The translations under genes and the position numbers were made by a program. Under the pieces are notes generated by a model, which made no database searches, had not been told where the DNA came from, and worked only from the letters and a program-made list of their open reading frames with translations. 41,919 bases of DNA from assembly GCA_945952225.1 (NCBI GenBank), contig CAMFHP010000071.1, forward strand, positions 1-41,919, read 5' to 3'. Shown one piece after another: positions 24,417-32,138 of the stretch. Numbering within the stretch: position 1 is the stretch's first letter; every line of letters starts with the position of its first letter. Source of the stretch: an uncultured Myxococcaceae bacterium. GTDB lineage: Bacteria > Myxococcota_A > Polyangia > Polyangiales > Ga0077539.

Positions 24417-25478
24417 ATGATCGAGACGATCTCGCTTCGCAACTACAAGGGCCACGCAGACACCACGCTGCGCCTCGCCCCGTTCACGCTGCTCGTGGGC
24501 GAGAACGCGTGCGGCAAGACCAGCGTGCTCGATCTTCTTCACGACGTCTCGCGCGCCGAGTGGGCGTTCTCGGCCGACGTGCTGCGTCGTGGCGCATCGG
24601 AACTCTCCCTCTCGATCGAGCACCGCGTTGCGGGCGGCGCGCACCGCATCGACGCGCGCTTCTCCCCGCGCACGGGCGCTGCCTCGCTGACGGCCGATGC
24701 GATCACGGTCACCGACGAGACCGGCGCCCTCGGACGCCGCCCCTGCGTGGTGAAGGTCGCGCTCGACGTCGACGCGCTCGCGCGGTCATCCGCGCCGCGC
24801 ACGGCATCGCCTGCGCTCGGCCCGCGCGGCGAGGGGATCGCGTCGGTGCTCGCGCACCTGTACCTCACCGACACCCCGCGCTTTCACCGCATCGTGGAGC
24901 GCCTCCGCGCTGTGGTCCCCATCGTGCGCGACGTGACCTTCGCGCGCGTGCCGAAGTCCGAGACGGTGACCAGGATGCTCTCCGTCGAGGGACAGCAGGT
25001 GCCCATCACCGAGCGTGTCGAGGCGGTGCACGACGCGCTGCGGTTCCACTTTCTCGACGCGGCGAATGTGCCGTCGTCACTGGTGAGCGAGGGCACGCTG
25101 CTCGCGCTCGGTCTGCTCACGGCGCTTGAGACCGTCGAGCGGCGTGACGGCGTCATCGAGGGCCGAACCGTCACGCCCGTCGACGTGGTGTGCCTCGACG
25201 ACCTCGACCGCGCGCTGCACCCGCGCGCGCAGCGGGCGCTGTTGACCGTGCTGCGCGACGTGCAGCGTGAGACGCCAGGCCTTCAGATCGTGGCGACCTC
25301 GCACTCCCCCTACCTCGTCGACGAGATGGCGCTCGACGAGGTGATCGTGCTCGGACGCAACGCGACGGGGGTCATCGTGGCGAAGCGACTCGATGACTTC
25401 CCCGACGGCAGGCTGCGCGCGATGCTCTCCGCGGGGGAGCTCTGGATGTCGGAGGGCGACCGTTGGGTGACGCGGTGA
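24417..25478 (+). CDS. AAA/ABC-type ATPase (AAA_21/OLD-like), component A of a two-gene module
   Basis: 353 aa. It begins with the RecF/OLD-type lobe MIETISLRNYKGH and Walker A GENACGKTS (28-36). Further in are the signature-like SEGTLLALGLLTALE, Walker B VVCLDDLDRALHP (D261-D262; Asp where the catalytic Glu is usual) and the switch motif ATSHSPYLVDE (H296). It has no fused TOPRIM domain, unlike single-chain OLD nucleases; the nuclease-like half is the next gene, which overlaps by GTGA. Related ATPase-plus-TOPRIM pairs act in phage defence (OLD-type, PARIS AriA/AriB, AbiL-like). Membership in a named type cannot be established here. It is probably a DNA-sensing ATPase that controls its partner. 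Confidence 0.8.
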   Translation: MIETISLRNYKGHADTTLRLAPFTLLVGENACGKTSVLDLLHDVSRAEWAFSADVLRRGASELSLSIEHRVAGGAHRIDARFSPRTGAASLTADAITVTDETGALGRRPCVVKVALDVDALARSSAPRTASPALGPRGEGIASVLAHLYLTDTPRFHRIVERLRAVVPIVRDVTFARVPKSETVTRMLSVEGQQVPITERVEAVHDALRFHFLDAANVPSSLVSEGTLLALGLLTALETVERRDGVIEGRTVTPVDVVCLDDLDRALHPRAQRALLTVLRDVQRETPGLQIVATSHSPYLVDEMALDEVIVLGRNATGVIVAKRLDDFPDGRLRAMLSAGELWMSEGDRWVTR

Positions 25479-26170
25479 GCGTGACGATCCTCTGCGTCGC
25501 CGAGGACCGGTTGGGCTTCACGCTCGCGCAGGCGCTCTTCGAACGTGTCTGCGTCGAGGAGGGGCTCGACGGGTCTGCGCAGTGGCAGAGCCTCGACGCG
25601 CCCGACGCCTACACGCGCTGGACTTCGATGCGTGACCGCGCCCGCCGCACGAACCTGCGGTTCACCGTGAAGGGCCTCGGGGGCTACGAGTTCGAGACGC
25701 GGCGCGTGCTCACGCAGCTCGCGCTTCTGTCGTCGCCGCCGCAGGTCGTGGTGCTCTGCCGTGACACCGACAACAAGCCCGTGCGCGACGAGATGAACCG
25801 CGCGATCGTCGCGATGGGGGACCTTCCCTTCACGGTGCTGTCGGCCGTGGCGCACCGTGAAGCCGAGGCGTGGGTGGTCGCGGGCTTCGAAGCGCGTGAC
25901 GAGCGAGAGCGGCGCGCGCTGCGGGCGCTGCAACAGTCGATCGGCTTCGACCCGACGCGCGAGCCGCACCGCATGACCGCGAACGATGCGGGCTCACCGC
26001 GTGATGCGAAGCGCGTGTGCGAGGCGCTGCTCGAAGGCCCGGCGCTCGGCGACCGCGGGAGGATGTGCTGGGAGGAGACGCCGTTGACGGTGCTGATCGC
26101 GCGCGGCGTGGAGACGGGGATCCCCGAGTACGTGGCCTCGGTGCGGTCGTGGCGGGCGTCGGTGTGTTGA
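25475..26170 (+). CDS. TOPRIM/DUF4276-like protein, component B of a two-gene module
   Basis: 231 aa, GTG start overlapping the ATPase stop as GTGA. The fold is suggested by an early beta strand with acidic residue (VTILCVAED, E10), a second strand with DxD (VVVLCRDTDN, D97 and D99) and HREAEAWVVAGFE (H127, E129, E131), a layout typical of TOPRIM-like DUF4276 proteins. A later GFDPTRE...SPRDAKRVCEALL segment also fits. If the acidic triad is functional it would bind Mg2+ and nick or cut nucleic acid. No other domain is present. I infer that it is the effector partner of the ATPase. Homology is weak by eye, so the family call needs a profile search. Confidence 0.65.
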   Translation: MSVTILCVAEDRLGFTLAQALFERVCVEEGLDGSAQWQSLDAPDAYTRWTSMRDRARRTNLRFTVKGLGGYEFETRRVLTQLALLSSPPQVVVLCRDTDNKPVRDEMNRAIVAMGDLPFTVLSAVAHREAEAWVVAGFEARDERERRALRALQQSIGFDPTREPHRMTANDAGSPRDAKRVCEALLEGPALGDRGRMCWEETPLTVLIARGVETGIPEYVASVRSWRASVC

Positions 26171-26204
26171 CCCCTCGCCACGCGGCCCGGGGATCACGTC
26201 TCGA

Positions 26205-26717
26205 TCACGTCTCGATCGAGATGGTGTGGAGCCCCACGAGGCTGCCGCAGCGGTCGCGTCCGACGATGTAGAGGTGCACCTGGATGGTGCCCACCGCGAA
26301 GACCTGCACGTACGTGAGGCGCTGCTGGATCGTGCGCTTGAGCGCCGAGAAGCGGCCCGCGTCGGGGTTGTACTCGGGGTTGGTGAGCGGCGCGAACACG
26401 CGGTCGAGCGTGCGGATCTCCACCGGCGTCGTCGCGGGCTGACCGAGCACGCGGAGGAACTGCGCCGTCGTGATGCGCGAGGGCGACGCGGGCGCCGCGA
26501 GGTACGACACGTAGTCGAAGGGGTAGTCCGACTCGGAGGTGTAGTAGAGCCCCGCGCTCGCGGCGGTGAGGGCCGTGCGCGTCGCGGTCTCGGGCGTCGT
26601 GCGGCACACGCGCACCTCGTCTTCGGTCGCGCCCACTTCGTCGAGCGCGTTGGGATCGTCGACGGGCGCACAGGCCGAGAGCGAAGCGAGGAGGCAGAGC
26701 GCGAGGGCGGTTCTCAT
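26205..26717 (-). CDS. NuiA-family (nuclease A inhibitor-like) predicted lipoprotein
   Basis: 170 aa. Signal peptide with consensus lipobox LSAC (C16). The mature part matches the NuiA family, named after the Anabaena inhibitor of the sugar-non-specific nuclease NucA: ASAGLYYTSESDYPFDYVSY (SESDYPF is the family hallmark), ITTAQFLRVLGQ, and YVQVFAVGTIQVHLYIVGRD near the end. Being exported, it would act in the periplasm or on the surface, perhaps guarding against secreted nucleases; many NuiA-like proteins have no known target. It is convergent with the ATPase/TOPRIM pair (34-bp gap). Confidence 0.8.
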   Translation of the reverse strand: MRTALALCLLASLSACAPVDDPNALDEVGATEDEVRVCRTTPETATRTALTAASAGLYYTSESDYPFDYVSYLAAPASPSRITTAQFLRVLGQPATTPVEIRTLDRVFAPLTNPEYNPDAGRFSALKRTIQQRLTYVQVFAVGTIQVHLYIVGRDRCGSLVGLHTISIET

Positions 26718-26727
26718 GGCGCGCGCG

Positions 26728-26756
26728 TTGTAGTCGACTCCGTCACCGGGACACAA
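26728..26756 (-). promoter_or_regulatory. Candidate promoter of the NuiA-like gene
   Basis: Minus strand TTGTGT (26756-26751), a 17-bp spacer and CTACAA (26733-26728), 10 nt before ATG 26717. Confidence 0.35.
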
Positions 26757-26788
26757 GCGCGCGACCGACGATCTTCGGTGACAACCCT

Positions 26789-27061
26789 TCAGGGCGCCGG
26801 GGTGCCTCCGTCGTCGGCGGGCTGCACGAGCGCGCCGCGGCTCTGGCCCGACGAGCCCTGCGGACGCGGATAGGGCTCCGGGTGCGGCGGCCCTCCGTAG
26901 CACGCCTGCATGCTCAGCCCCGCGGCCACGGTGATCGCGGTGATCACCACGGCCCGCGCCGCACGCTGCGACGCGCCCGGCGGGGCCGCGCAGAACGGGC
27001 ACTGCGCGTCGTCGATCCGCACGTGCCGATGGCAGCCGTCACACACCCTGAGCTCGCTCAT
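26789..27061 (-). CDS. Small zinc-ribbon, single-helix protein
   Basis: 90 aa. The N-terminal zinc ribbon has CDGC (8-11) and CPFC (21-24), then a hydrophobic helix (~36-54, VVITAITVAAGLSMQAC), then a Gly/Pro-rich tail (GGPPHPEPYPRPQG). An internal LSMQAC could mimic a lipobox, but the preceding cytosolic zinc ribbon argues for a simple membrane anchor. GGAGGA lies 6 nt before ATG 27061, a strong ribosome-binding site. Function unknown; similar short zinc-ribbon membrane proteins are frequent in myxobacteria. Confidence 0.7.
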   Translation of the reverse strand: MSELRVCDGCHRHVRIDDAQCPFCAAPPGASQRAARAVVITAITVAAGLSMQACYGGPPHPEPYPRPQGSSGQSRGALVQPADDGGTPAP

Positions 27062-27192
27062 GTTCGTCCTCCGTCGGTTGCGCGGCCGTCGCGCCGCGTG
27101 AGGCCCTCAACGGACCTCGCCGCCCGACGCTTACACCCCACGCCGCGCGAGGCCGTTGCGCGCGGAGGCCGTTCCGTCGCAGGCTCGCGGCG

Positions 27193-28113
27193 ATGGTGGC
27201 GCGACGAACGACGTGGAGTGTGCTCGGCGCCCTCGCGCTCGCCTCGGGGTGCATCGAGAGCCTCGACCCGAAGACCATCGTGCGGGGGCCGCGCATTCTC
27301 GACATCGTGGCCGACCGTCCCGAGATCAACCCCGGTCAGTCGACGACGCTCCGTGCGGTGCTCGCGGGCACGCGGGGCACACCGACGTTCCGATGGTTCA
27401 CCTGCGTGGCCGCCGACTCGTCGGCGAGCGCGACCAGCATCTCGAACTTTCAGGGCGGCGGAACCTTCGAAGGCTGCTTCGGCGATGCGAGCGCGACGCT
27501 CTCGCTCGGCGACGGCGCGACGGCCACGCTGCTCACGTCGGCGCGCGACGAGGCGCAGCTCCAGGCCCTCGCGCGGCGCTACGGCAACGCGCTCCCGCCC
27601 GAGGTGCTCACGGCCATCGCGCGCGACGTGGGCATCGCCGTGGGCGTCGGCGTCGAGGTGTCCGTCGATGGCGCCACGCTGCGCGGATACAAGCGCGTGC
27701 TCGTGTCGTTCAACGCCGCGCGCAACACGAACCCGCCGCCGCCGCGCGTGCGCTTCGGTGACGCGTGGGTCACCGCGCAGGGCGAAGCGGGCGATGCGTG
27801 CGGCCCCGCGGGCGGCGGACCCGTGCGCGTGCGGCGCAACGAGACGGTCAACCTCGTGCCCGATCCCGACGAGTCGTGGGCCGAGGGATACCGCGTGCTC
27901 ACGGCCTCGGGGCAGCTCGCCGACCGCACCGAGCGCGGCTTCTACTCGTGGTACGCGACGGGCGGGAACTTCGCGCGCGGACTCACCCAATCCCCCACGC
28001 GCGACAACGCGTGGACCGCACCCGCCGAAGCGGGCGATCACACGATGTGGGTGCTGCTTCGTGACGGCCGCGGAGGCACGAGCCCGTGCCGCGTGTCGTT
28101 GCGCGTGGAGTAG
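27193..28113 (+). CDS. Predicted lipoprotein of unknown function (306 aa)
   Basis: N-terminal signal RRTTWSVLGALALASGC with the modified Cys at about residue 20, then IESLDPKTIVRGPRILDIVA. The mature protein looks beta-rich, with an Ig-like opening (DIVADRPEINPGQSTTLRAV) and closing strands (HTMWVLLRDGRGGTSPCRVS), consistent with a surface or periplasmic protein. Paired cysteines (CVAADS, FEGCF, GDACG) may form disulfides. No enzyme motif was recognised. Its 3' end is 64 bp from the convergent RNA-binding protein gene, with a hairpin between. Confidence 0.75.
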   Translation: MVARRTTWSVLGALALASGCIESLDPKTIVRGPRILDIVADRPEINPGQSTTLRAVLAGTRGTPTFRWFTCVAADSSASATSISNFQGGGTFEGCFGDASATLSLGDGATATLLTSARDEAQLQALARRYGNALPPEVLTAIARDVGIAVGVGVEVSVDGATLRGYKRVLVSFNAARNTNPPPPRVRFGDAWVTAQGEAGDACGPAGGGPVRVRRNETVNLVPDPDESWAEGYRVLTASGQLADRTERGFYSWYATGGNFARGLTQSPTRDNAWTAPAEAGDHTMWVLLRDGRGGTSPCRVSLRVE

Positions 28114-28123
28114 CGCGGGGAGA

Positions 28124-28170
28124 GACCCGTCGGGGCGCCTTCGCGAGGAGTGCGAGACGCCCCGTCGGTC
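28124..28170. terminator. Hairpin between convergent genes (possible bidirectional terminator)
   Basis: Arms CGGGGCG (28131-28137) and CGCCCCG (28158-28164) pair perfectly. GACC/GGTC extend the stem after a small internal mismatch. There is no U-tract. Confidence 0.4.
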
Positions 28171-28177
28171 GAGGGGG

Positions 28178-29116
28178 TCATTCGTCGTCGTCGTTCCAGC
28201 GGTCGTCGTCGCGACCCCGGCGTCCACCGCCACCGCTGCCTTCGGCGCTGCCGCCGTCGAACTGCTTGCGACGACGCCCGTCACCCTTGCCCGTGTTGGG
28301 CGGAGGCAACGGACCACCGCCGCCACCTCCGAAGCCGCCACCGCCGTAGCCCCCGCCACCGCCGCCGCCGTAGCCCCCGCCACCGCCGCCGCCGCCACGG
28401 TATCCGCCGCCGCCACCGCCGCCCGCGTAGCCACCGCCACCGCCGCCGCCGTAGCCACCACCACCGCCGCCACCGCCGCGCGGTCCGTCGAAGCTGCGCG
28501 GCGGACGATCACCGCCCCCCTCACGGGGCCCCGACGATCCCTTGGGCGTGGCGATGTTCACCACGAGGCGACGGCTGCGCACCGAGGCGCTCGCGAGGGC
28601 GTCGACCGCGGCGCGCGCGTTGTCGGGCGTCGCGAGGGTCACGAAGCCGAAGCCGCGACGGCGACCGTCTTGATCGACGGGCAGATGCACGCGGGTGACG
28701 CCCTCGACGCCCTGCGCCTGGAGCACACCTTCGAGCTCCTCCTGCGTGGTGTCGTACGGGAGGTTGCCCACGTAGAGCGTGCGGTCCGAGGTGTTCTGCG
28801 GGCTCTCGCGCCGCGGACGCTCGCCGGGCGCGCCACCCTCTCGCTTGTTCGGCGCCTCGGCCTGAAAGGGACGCACCGAGATCGAACGACCATCGACGAG
28901 GTGGCCGTCGAGGAGCTGCCGCGCCTGCTCGGCACCCTCGGGGGTCGTGAAGCGCACGAACGCGAAGCCGCGCGGCCGTCCCGTCATGCGGTCGCGGGGC
29001 AGCGAGAGCTCCACGTCCATCCCCGTCATCTCTTGGAAGAGGTCGCGCAGAGCCTCTTCGTTCACGCTGTCGGGCAAGCCCGCCACGAACAGCTTACGCG
29101 CGTCTTCACTGGCCAT
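28178..29116 (-). CDS. Tandem-RRM RNA-binding protein with glycine-rich tail
   Basis: 312 aa. RRM1 (~8-83) has RNP2 KLFVAGL and RNP1 RGFAFVRF. RRM2 (~112-188) has RNP2 TLYVGNL and RNP1 RGFGFVTL, so both keep the aromatic residues that stack on RNA bases. A glycine/tyrosine-rich region follows (~205-285, GGGGGGYGGGG units with occasional Arg), then a charged end (GRRGRDDDRWNDDDE). The layout resembles eukaryotic hnRNP-type proteins; bacterial RRM proteins are usually about 100 aa with one RRM. It is likely to bind single-stranded RNA, perhaps in cold adaptation or condensate formation (inference). ATG 29116 is chosen because RRM1 starts a few residues later. Confidence 0.9.
   Translation of the reverse strand: MASEDARKLFVAGLPDSVNEEALRDLFQEMTGMDVELSLPRDRMTGRPRGFAFVRFTTPEGAEQARQLLDGHLVDGRSISVRPFQAEAPNKREGGAPGERPRRESPQNTSDRTLYVGNLPYDTTQEELEGVLQAQGVEGVTRVHLPVDQDGRRRGFGFVTLATPDNARAAVDALASASVRSRRLVVNIATPKGSSGPREGGGDRPPRSFDGPRGGGGGGGGYGGGGGGGYAGGGGGGGYRGGGGGGGGYGGGGGGGYGGGGFGGGGGGPLPPPNTGKGDGRRRKQFDGGSAEGSGGGGRRGRDDDRWNDDDE
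28305..28490 (-). repeat. GGN-rich glycine-coding repeat tract
   Basis: Imperfect runs of CCGCCACCGCCG and related units (plus strand) encode the Gly-rich tail of the RRM protein. It is a protein low-complexity tract, not a CRISPR array or microsatellite locus on its own. Confidence 0.8.
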
Positions 29117-29234
29117 TCGAACTGTCTCCGACTGTCTTCGTTTGCGCCCCGTTGCGAGCGCGCGGACCTCAACGGCGCCCGCGCGGAGGGGTGTGCGGGC
29201 GCGTGTCGAACGCAACTTCACCCACGACCGCGCA

Positions 29235-29264
29235 ACGATACGCTCCGGGTTTTTCAGCCGTCAA
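29235..29264 (-). promoter_or_regulatory. Candidate promoter of the RRM gene with ~110-nt leader
   Basis: Minus strand TTGACG (29264-29259), about 18 bp of spacer (AT-richer than its surroundings, with a short A run), and TATCGT (29240-29235). It is among the best -35/-10 pairs in the window. Unlike most promoters here it would give a leader of about 110 nt, leaving room for post-transcriptional control. Confidence 0.45.
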
Positions 29265-29285
29265 CGGGCGCGACGTGCGCCGCGA

Positions 29286-31952
29286 TCAACGACCCCGCCG
29301 CCCCGTGCTCGCGCCCTTCGCGGGGGGCTTCGCGGGCTTCTTCGCGACCCGCTTCGCCGCGGTCCTGGCGGGCTTCTTCGCCGTCGTGACGGCGCGCCCC
29401 TTCGAGGCTCCATGGCGGCTCGCATCGAGCGCATCGCGGAGCCCCCGGAGCTCATCGCGCAGCGACTCCACGTCGTCGCGGAGGCGCCGTTGCTCGTCGC
29501 CGTCGCGTCGCCCCTGGAGCCCGCGGAGCACCTCGCGCGCGGCCCTCCGCACGCGGGGATCGCCCGACACGTCGGCGCACCGCGCGATGGCCGCCGTCAC
29601 GGGCTGCTGACGCATCGACGCGAGCGCGTGGAGCACCGCGGGCGTGACGATGACGTGGTCCTCGTCGAGGAGCGATTCGAGATGCTCGCGCACGCGGGGG
29701 AGCGTGTCGCCCACCGCCGCGAGGGCCAGCACCGCGGCGCGACGCACCGACGACGGGTGGTTGCGTCCCGTGAAGCCTTCGAGGCGCGGGAGCACCGCGG
29801 GGTCACGCAGGAGGCGCAGTCCGTCGATGGCGCCCACGCGCACGACCTCGCGCCACGAGGGACGGTCGACGGCGGCGAGGAGCTCGTCACGCGCCATGGG
29901 CCTGCGCGTTGCGCCGAGCGCGCGGGCCAGCTCGGCCTCGACGCGGCAGCTCACATCGCCCGCCTGGAGGGATCGCGCGAGCACCTCGGCCGCGGCGTCC
30001 GTACGGAACACGCCGAGGGCTGCCACCACGCACCGTCGCGCGTGCGGGTTCTGCACCCGAAGCGCCGCCACGAGGGCGCGAAACGCCGACTCGCCACGGA
30101 TCTCGGCGAGCGCACGCGCGCACTCCGCGACCACGCCCCAGAAGGGGTCTGCGAGCATCGCGGCGCCGAGGGCGTCGACCACGCGGGCGTCGTCGCGGCG
30201 CACGAGCGAGGCGGCCGCGCGCCACCGCACGGAGGCCCGCTCGTCGTGGGCGAGCGCGTCGAGGAGCCAGTCGCGCGGGAGCTTCTGCGTGAGGCGCATG
30301 AGCACGGCGCACGCGGGGTCGACGGCCACGCGGCGCGGGGCGCGCTCGCAGCGGAGGGTGAAGCCATGGGCGGCATCCCACACGTCGAGGTCGTGGGTGC
30401 GCTCGCCCGCGTCGTCGACCACACACACGCGCAGCGTGAAGCGGAACCGCGGGGTCACCGCGTCGACGGCCTGCGTCTGTCGCACGGTCACATGGAGCGT
30501 GCCCGCGTCGGCGTCGTGGCGCGCCTCGACCTCGACCTCGGGGTGTCCGCCGTGAAAGACCCACTGATCGAAGAACGCTTCGAGCGCGCGGCCCGAGGCG
30601 TCTTCCATCGCGCGCACGAGGTCGCGGGTCTCGACGGGCGATCCGCGGTGCCGGTCGAGGTAGAGCTTCACGCCGCGCCAGAACACCGCGTCGCCGAGCT
30701 CGGCGCGCAGCATGTGGAGCACGAGCCCGCCCTTCTCGTAGAGGTGCCGGTCGAAGACGTCGATGGGCGCCGCCCACGTCGCGCACACGATGGGCCGTCG
30801 GTACTGCCCTTCGTCTTCGTGCAGGTACGCGTCGGCGTGCTCCTTGAGGTTGTAGAGGTACGCGTCGCGGCCCTCGCGGCGCTCGAGGTCGACGTGTTCG
30901 AAGAAGGTCGCGAAGCCCTCGTTGAGCCACGCGTGCGACCAGTCGCGGCAGGTCACCAGGTCGCCGAACCACTGGTGCGCGAGCTCGTGGGCCACGAGGT
31001 CGTGCATCGAGACGTCGAGGGCCGCGCGCTCGTCGAGGAGCATGCGCTCCGTGAGCGTGGTGCACGCGGTGTTCTCCATGCCGCCGAAGGAGAACGCGTG
31101 CACGGTCACCTGGTCGTAGCGGGCCCACGGGTACGCGACCCCCGTGAGCGCCGCGAAGTGACGGAGCATCGCGGGCGTCTCGTGGAGCGTGCGGCGCGCG
31201 GCGTCTTCCTGGCCCGGGTCGACGTAGTAGTGGCACGGGATGCCGGCTTCGTCGGACGCGTCGAGCTCGGCGAAGGTGCCCGCCACGAGGGTCACGAGGT
31301 AGGGCGCGTGGGGCTGCTCCTGGAGCCAGTGCCAGTGGGCGTGCACATCGTCGGTGCGGTGCTCCACGAGGCGGCCGTTCGAGAGAGCGCGCCACCCGCG
31401 GGGAACGCGCACGCGCATCTCCGTGGTGTGCCGCATCACCGGCGCGTCGATGCACGGGAACCAGTACCGCGCGTCCTCGTCCTGGCACTGCGACCACACC
31501 TGCATCGGCCGGTCGGGCCGGTCGGAGTCGGGGCGGATGAAGTGCAATCCGCGCTTCGGCGTGGCCTCGTAGGTCACCGTGATCCGAGCGCTCGCACCGG
31601 GCGCCACGTCGCCCACGCGCACGTCGAGGCGCTCGCCGTCGTAGCGCCAGGGCACCGCGCGCGGCGCGCCGTCGGTACGCACCACCGCGACGATGGTCAT
31701 GGCCACGGCGTCGAGGGTGACCGTGCGGGCCTCGGGCGCGCGGCGCGTGAGGGTCACGTCGGCGCTGCCCTCGATGCGACCGCGGTCGGGATCCACCGTG
31801 AGCGACAGCGCGAGGTGGGTGATGTCCCAGGGCCGCGCGCGGGTGAAATGCTCGGTGTCACCGGGCAGGCGAAAGGGCCGCGGGCCCTGCGTGGGATCAG
31901 CGGGGAGGAGCGCGCCCGCGCAACGCGCGCAGTGGGTTCGATCGCCGTGCAT
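29286..31952 (-). CDS. M1-family zinc aminopeptidase with C-terminal HEAT repeats and basic tail
   Basis: 888-aa metallo-aminopeptidase removing N-terminal residues from peptides. A beta-rich N-terminal domain ends at the substrate-binding FGGMENTACTTL (GGMEN 290-294). Zinc site: HELAH (H322, E323, H326) plus E345 in NEGF, giving HExxH-x18-E. A likely transition-state Tyr lies in HLYEKGG. Residues ~555-800 are HEAT-like (PBS-lyase type) repeats in place of the usual ERAP-like helices. A charged coiled-coil follows (EQRRLRDDVESLRDELRGL), ending in a Lys/Ala/Pro-rich tail (AKKPAKPPAKG). No signal peptide was seen, so it is cytoplasmic. A CARC pair near the N-terminus is not enough for a zinc ribbon. 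It is divergent from the kinase gene. Confidence 0.92.
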   Translation of the reverse strand: MHGDRTHCARCAGALLPADPTQGPRPFRLPGDTEHFTRARPWDITHLALSLTVDPDRGRIEGSADVTLTRRAPEARTVTLDAVAMTIVAVVRTDGAPRAVPWRYDGERLDVRVGDVAPGASARITVTYEATPKRGLHFIRPDSDRPDRPMQVWSQCQDEDARYWFPCIDAPVMRHTTEMRVRVPRGWRALSNGRLVEHRTDDVHAHWHWLQEQPHAPYLVTLVAGTFAELDASDEAGIPCHYYVDPGQEDAARRTLHETPAMLRHFAALTGVAYPWARYDQVTVHAFSFGGMENTACTTLTERMLLDERAALDVSMHDLVAHELAHQWFGDLVTCRDWSHAWLNEGFATFFEHVDLERREGRDAYLYNLKEHADAYLHEDEGQYRRPIVCATWAAPIDVFDRHLYEKGGLVLHMLRAELGDAVFWRGVKLYLDRHRGSPVETRDLVRAMEDASGRALEAFFDQWVFHGGHPEVEVEARHDADAGTLHVTVRQTQAVDAVTPRFRFTLRVCVVDDAGERTHDLDVWDAAHGFTLRCERAPRRVAVDPACAVLMRLTQKLPRDWLLDALAHDERASVRWRAAASLVRRDDARVVDALGAAMLADPFWGVVAECARALAEIRGESAFRALVAALRVQNPHARRCVVAALGVFRTDAAAEVLARSLQAGDVSCRVEAELARALGATRRPMARDELLAAVDRPSWREVVRVGAIDGLRLLRDPAVLPRLEGFTGRNHPSSVRRAAVLALAAVGDTLPRVREHLESLLDEDHVIVTPAVLHALASMRQQPVTAAIARCADVSGDPRVRRAAREVLRGLQGRRDGDEQRRLRDDVESLRDELRGLRDALDASRHGASKGRAVTTAKKPARTAAKRVAKKPAKPPAKGASTGRRGR

Positions 31953-31961
31953 GTCGGTGCA

Positions 31962-31991
31962 CGTCTACCGCCACGGCGGGTTCGGGGGCAA
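31962..31991 (-). promoter_or_regulatory. Candidate promoter of the aminopeptidase gene
   Basis: Minus strand TTGCCC (31991-31986), an 18-bp spacer and TAGACG (31967-31962), ending 9 nt before ATG 31952. It is nearly the same arrangement as at 14096-14124. Confidence 0.45.
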
Positions 31992-32061
31992 CGCGCGCGA
32001 TGCGCAGACGCGCGCTCGAACGCCCGCGCGCGGCGGGCCTGGAATCGCACAGCCTCGATGC

Positions 32062-32090
32062 TTGACACCCGCGGTGCGAGGGGTGCAGGT
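32062..32090 (+). promoter_or_regulatory. Candidate promoter of the Ser/Thr kinase gene
   Basis: Consensus -35 TTGACA (32062-32067), a 17-bp spacer and a weak -10 GCAGGT (32085-32090). The leader to ATG 32139 would be about 40 nt. Confidence 0.35.
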
Positions 32091-32138
32091 TCGTCGCCGC
32101 GTGGCCGCTCCGGCCCTTGTCACGCAACCCCTACGAAC

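Noticed and set aside
26189-26216. Tandem GATCACGTCTC near the end of the NuiA-like gene
   Set aside because: Two short copies only, partly within the coding sequence. Not enough to call a regulatory site.
28300-28490. Regular CCGCCACCGCC repeats resembling an array
   Set aside because: They encode the glycine-rich tail of the RRM protein; there are no spacers, so it is not CRISPR.
31933-31952. CARC pair at the aminopeptidase N-terminus as a zinc ribbon
   Set aside because: Only one Cys pair is present; a ribbon needs a second pair nearby.
28947-32138. Very long open frame (over 1000 codons) upstream of and fused in frame to the kinase
   Set aside because: It is antisense to the aminopeptidase and RRM genes, has a composition rich in His/Arg/Glu/Val typical of GC-biased shadows, and shows no domain until the kinase start at 32139.
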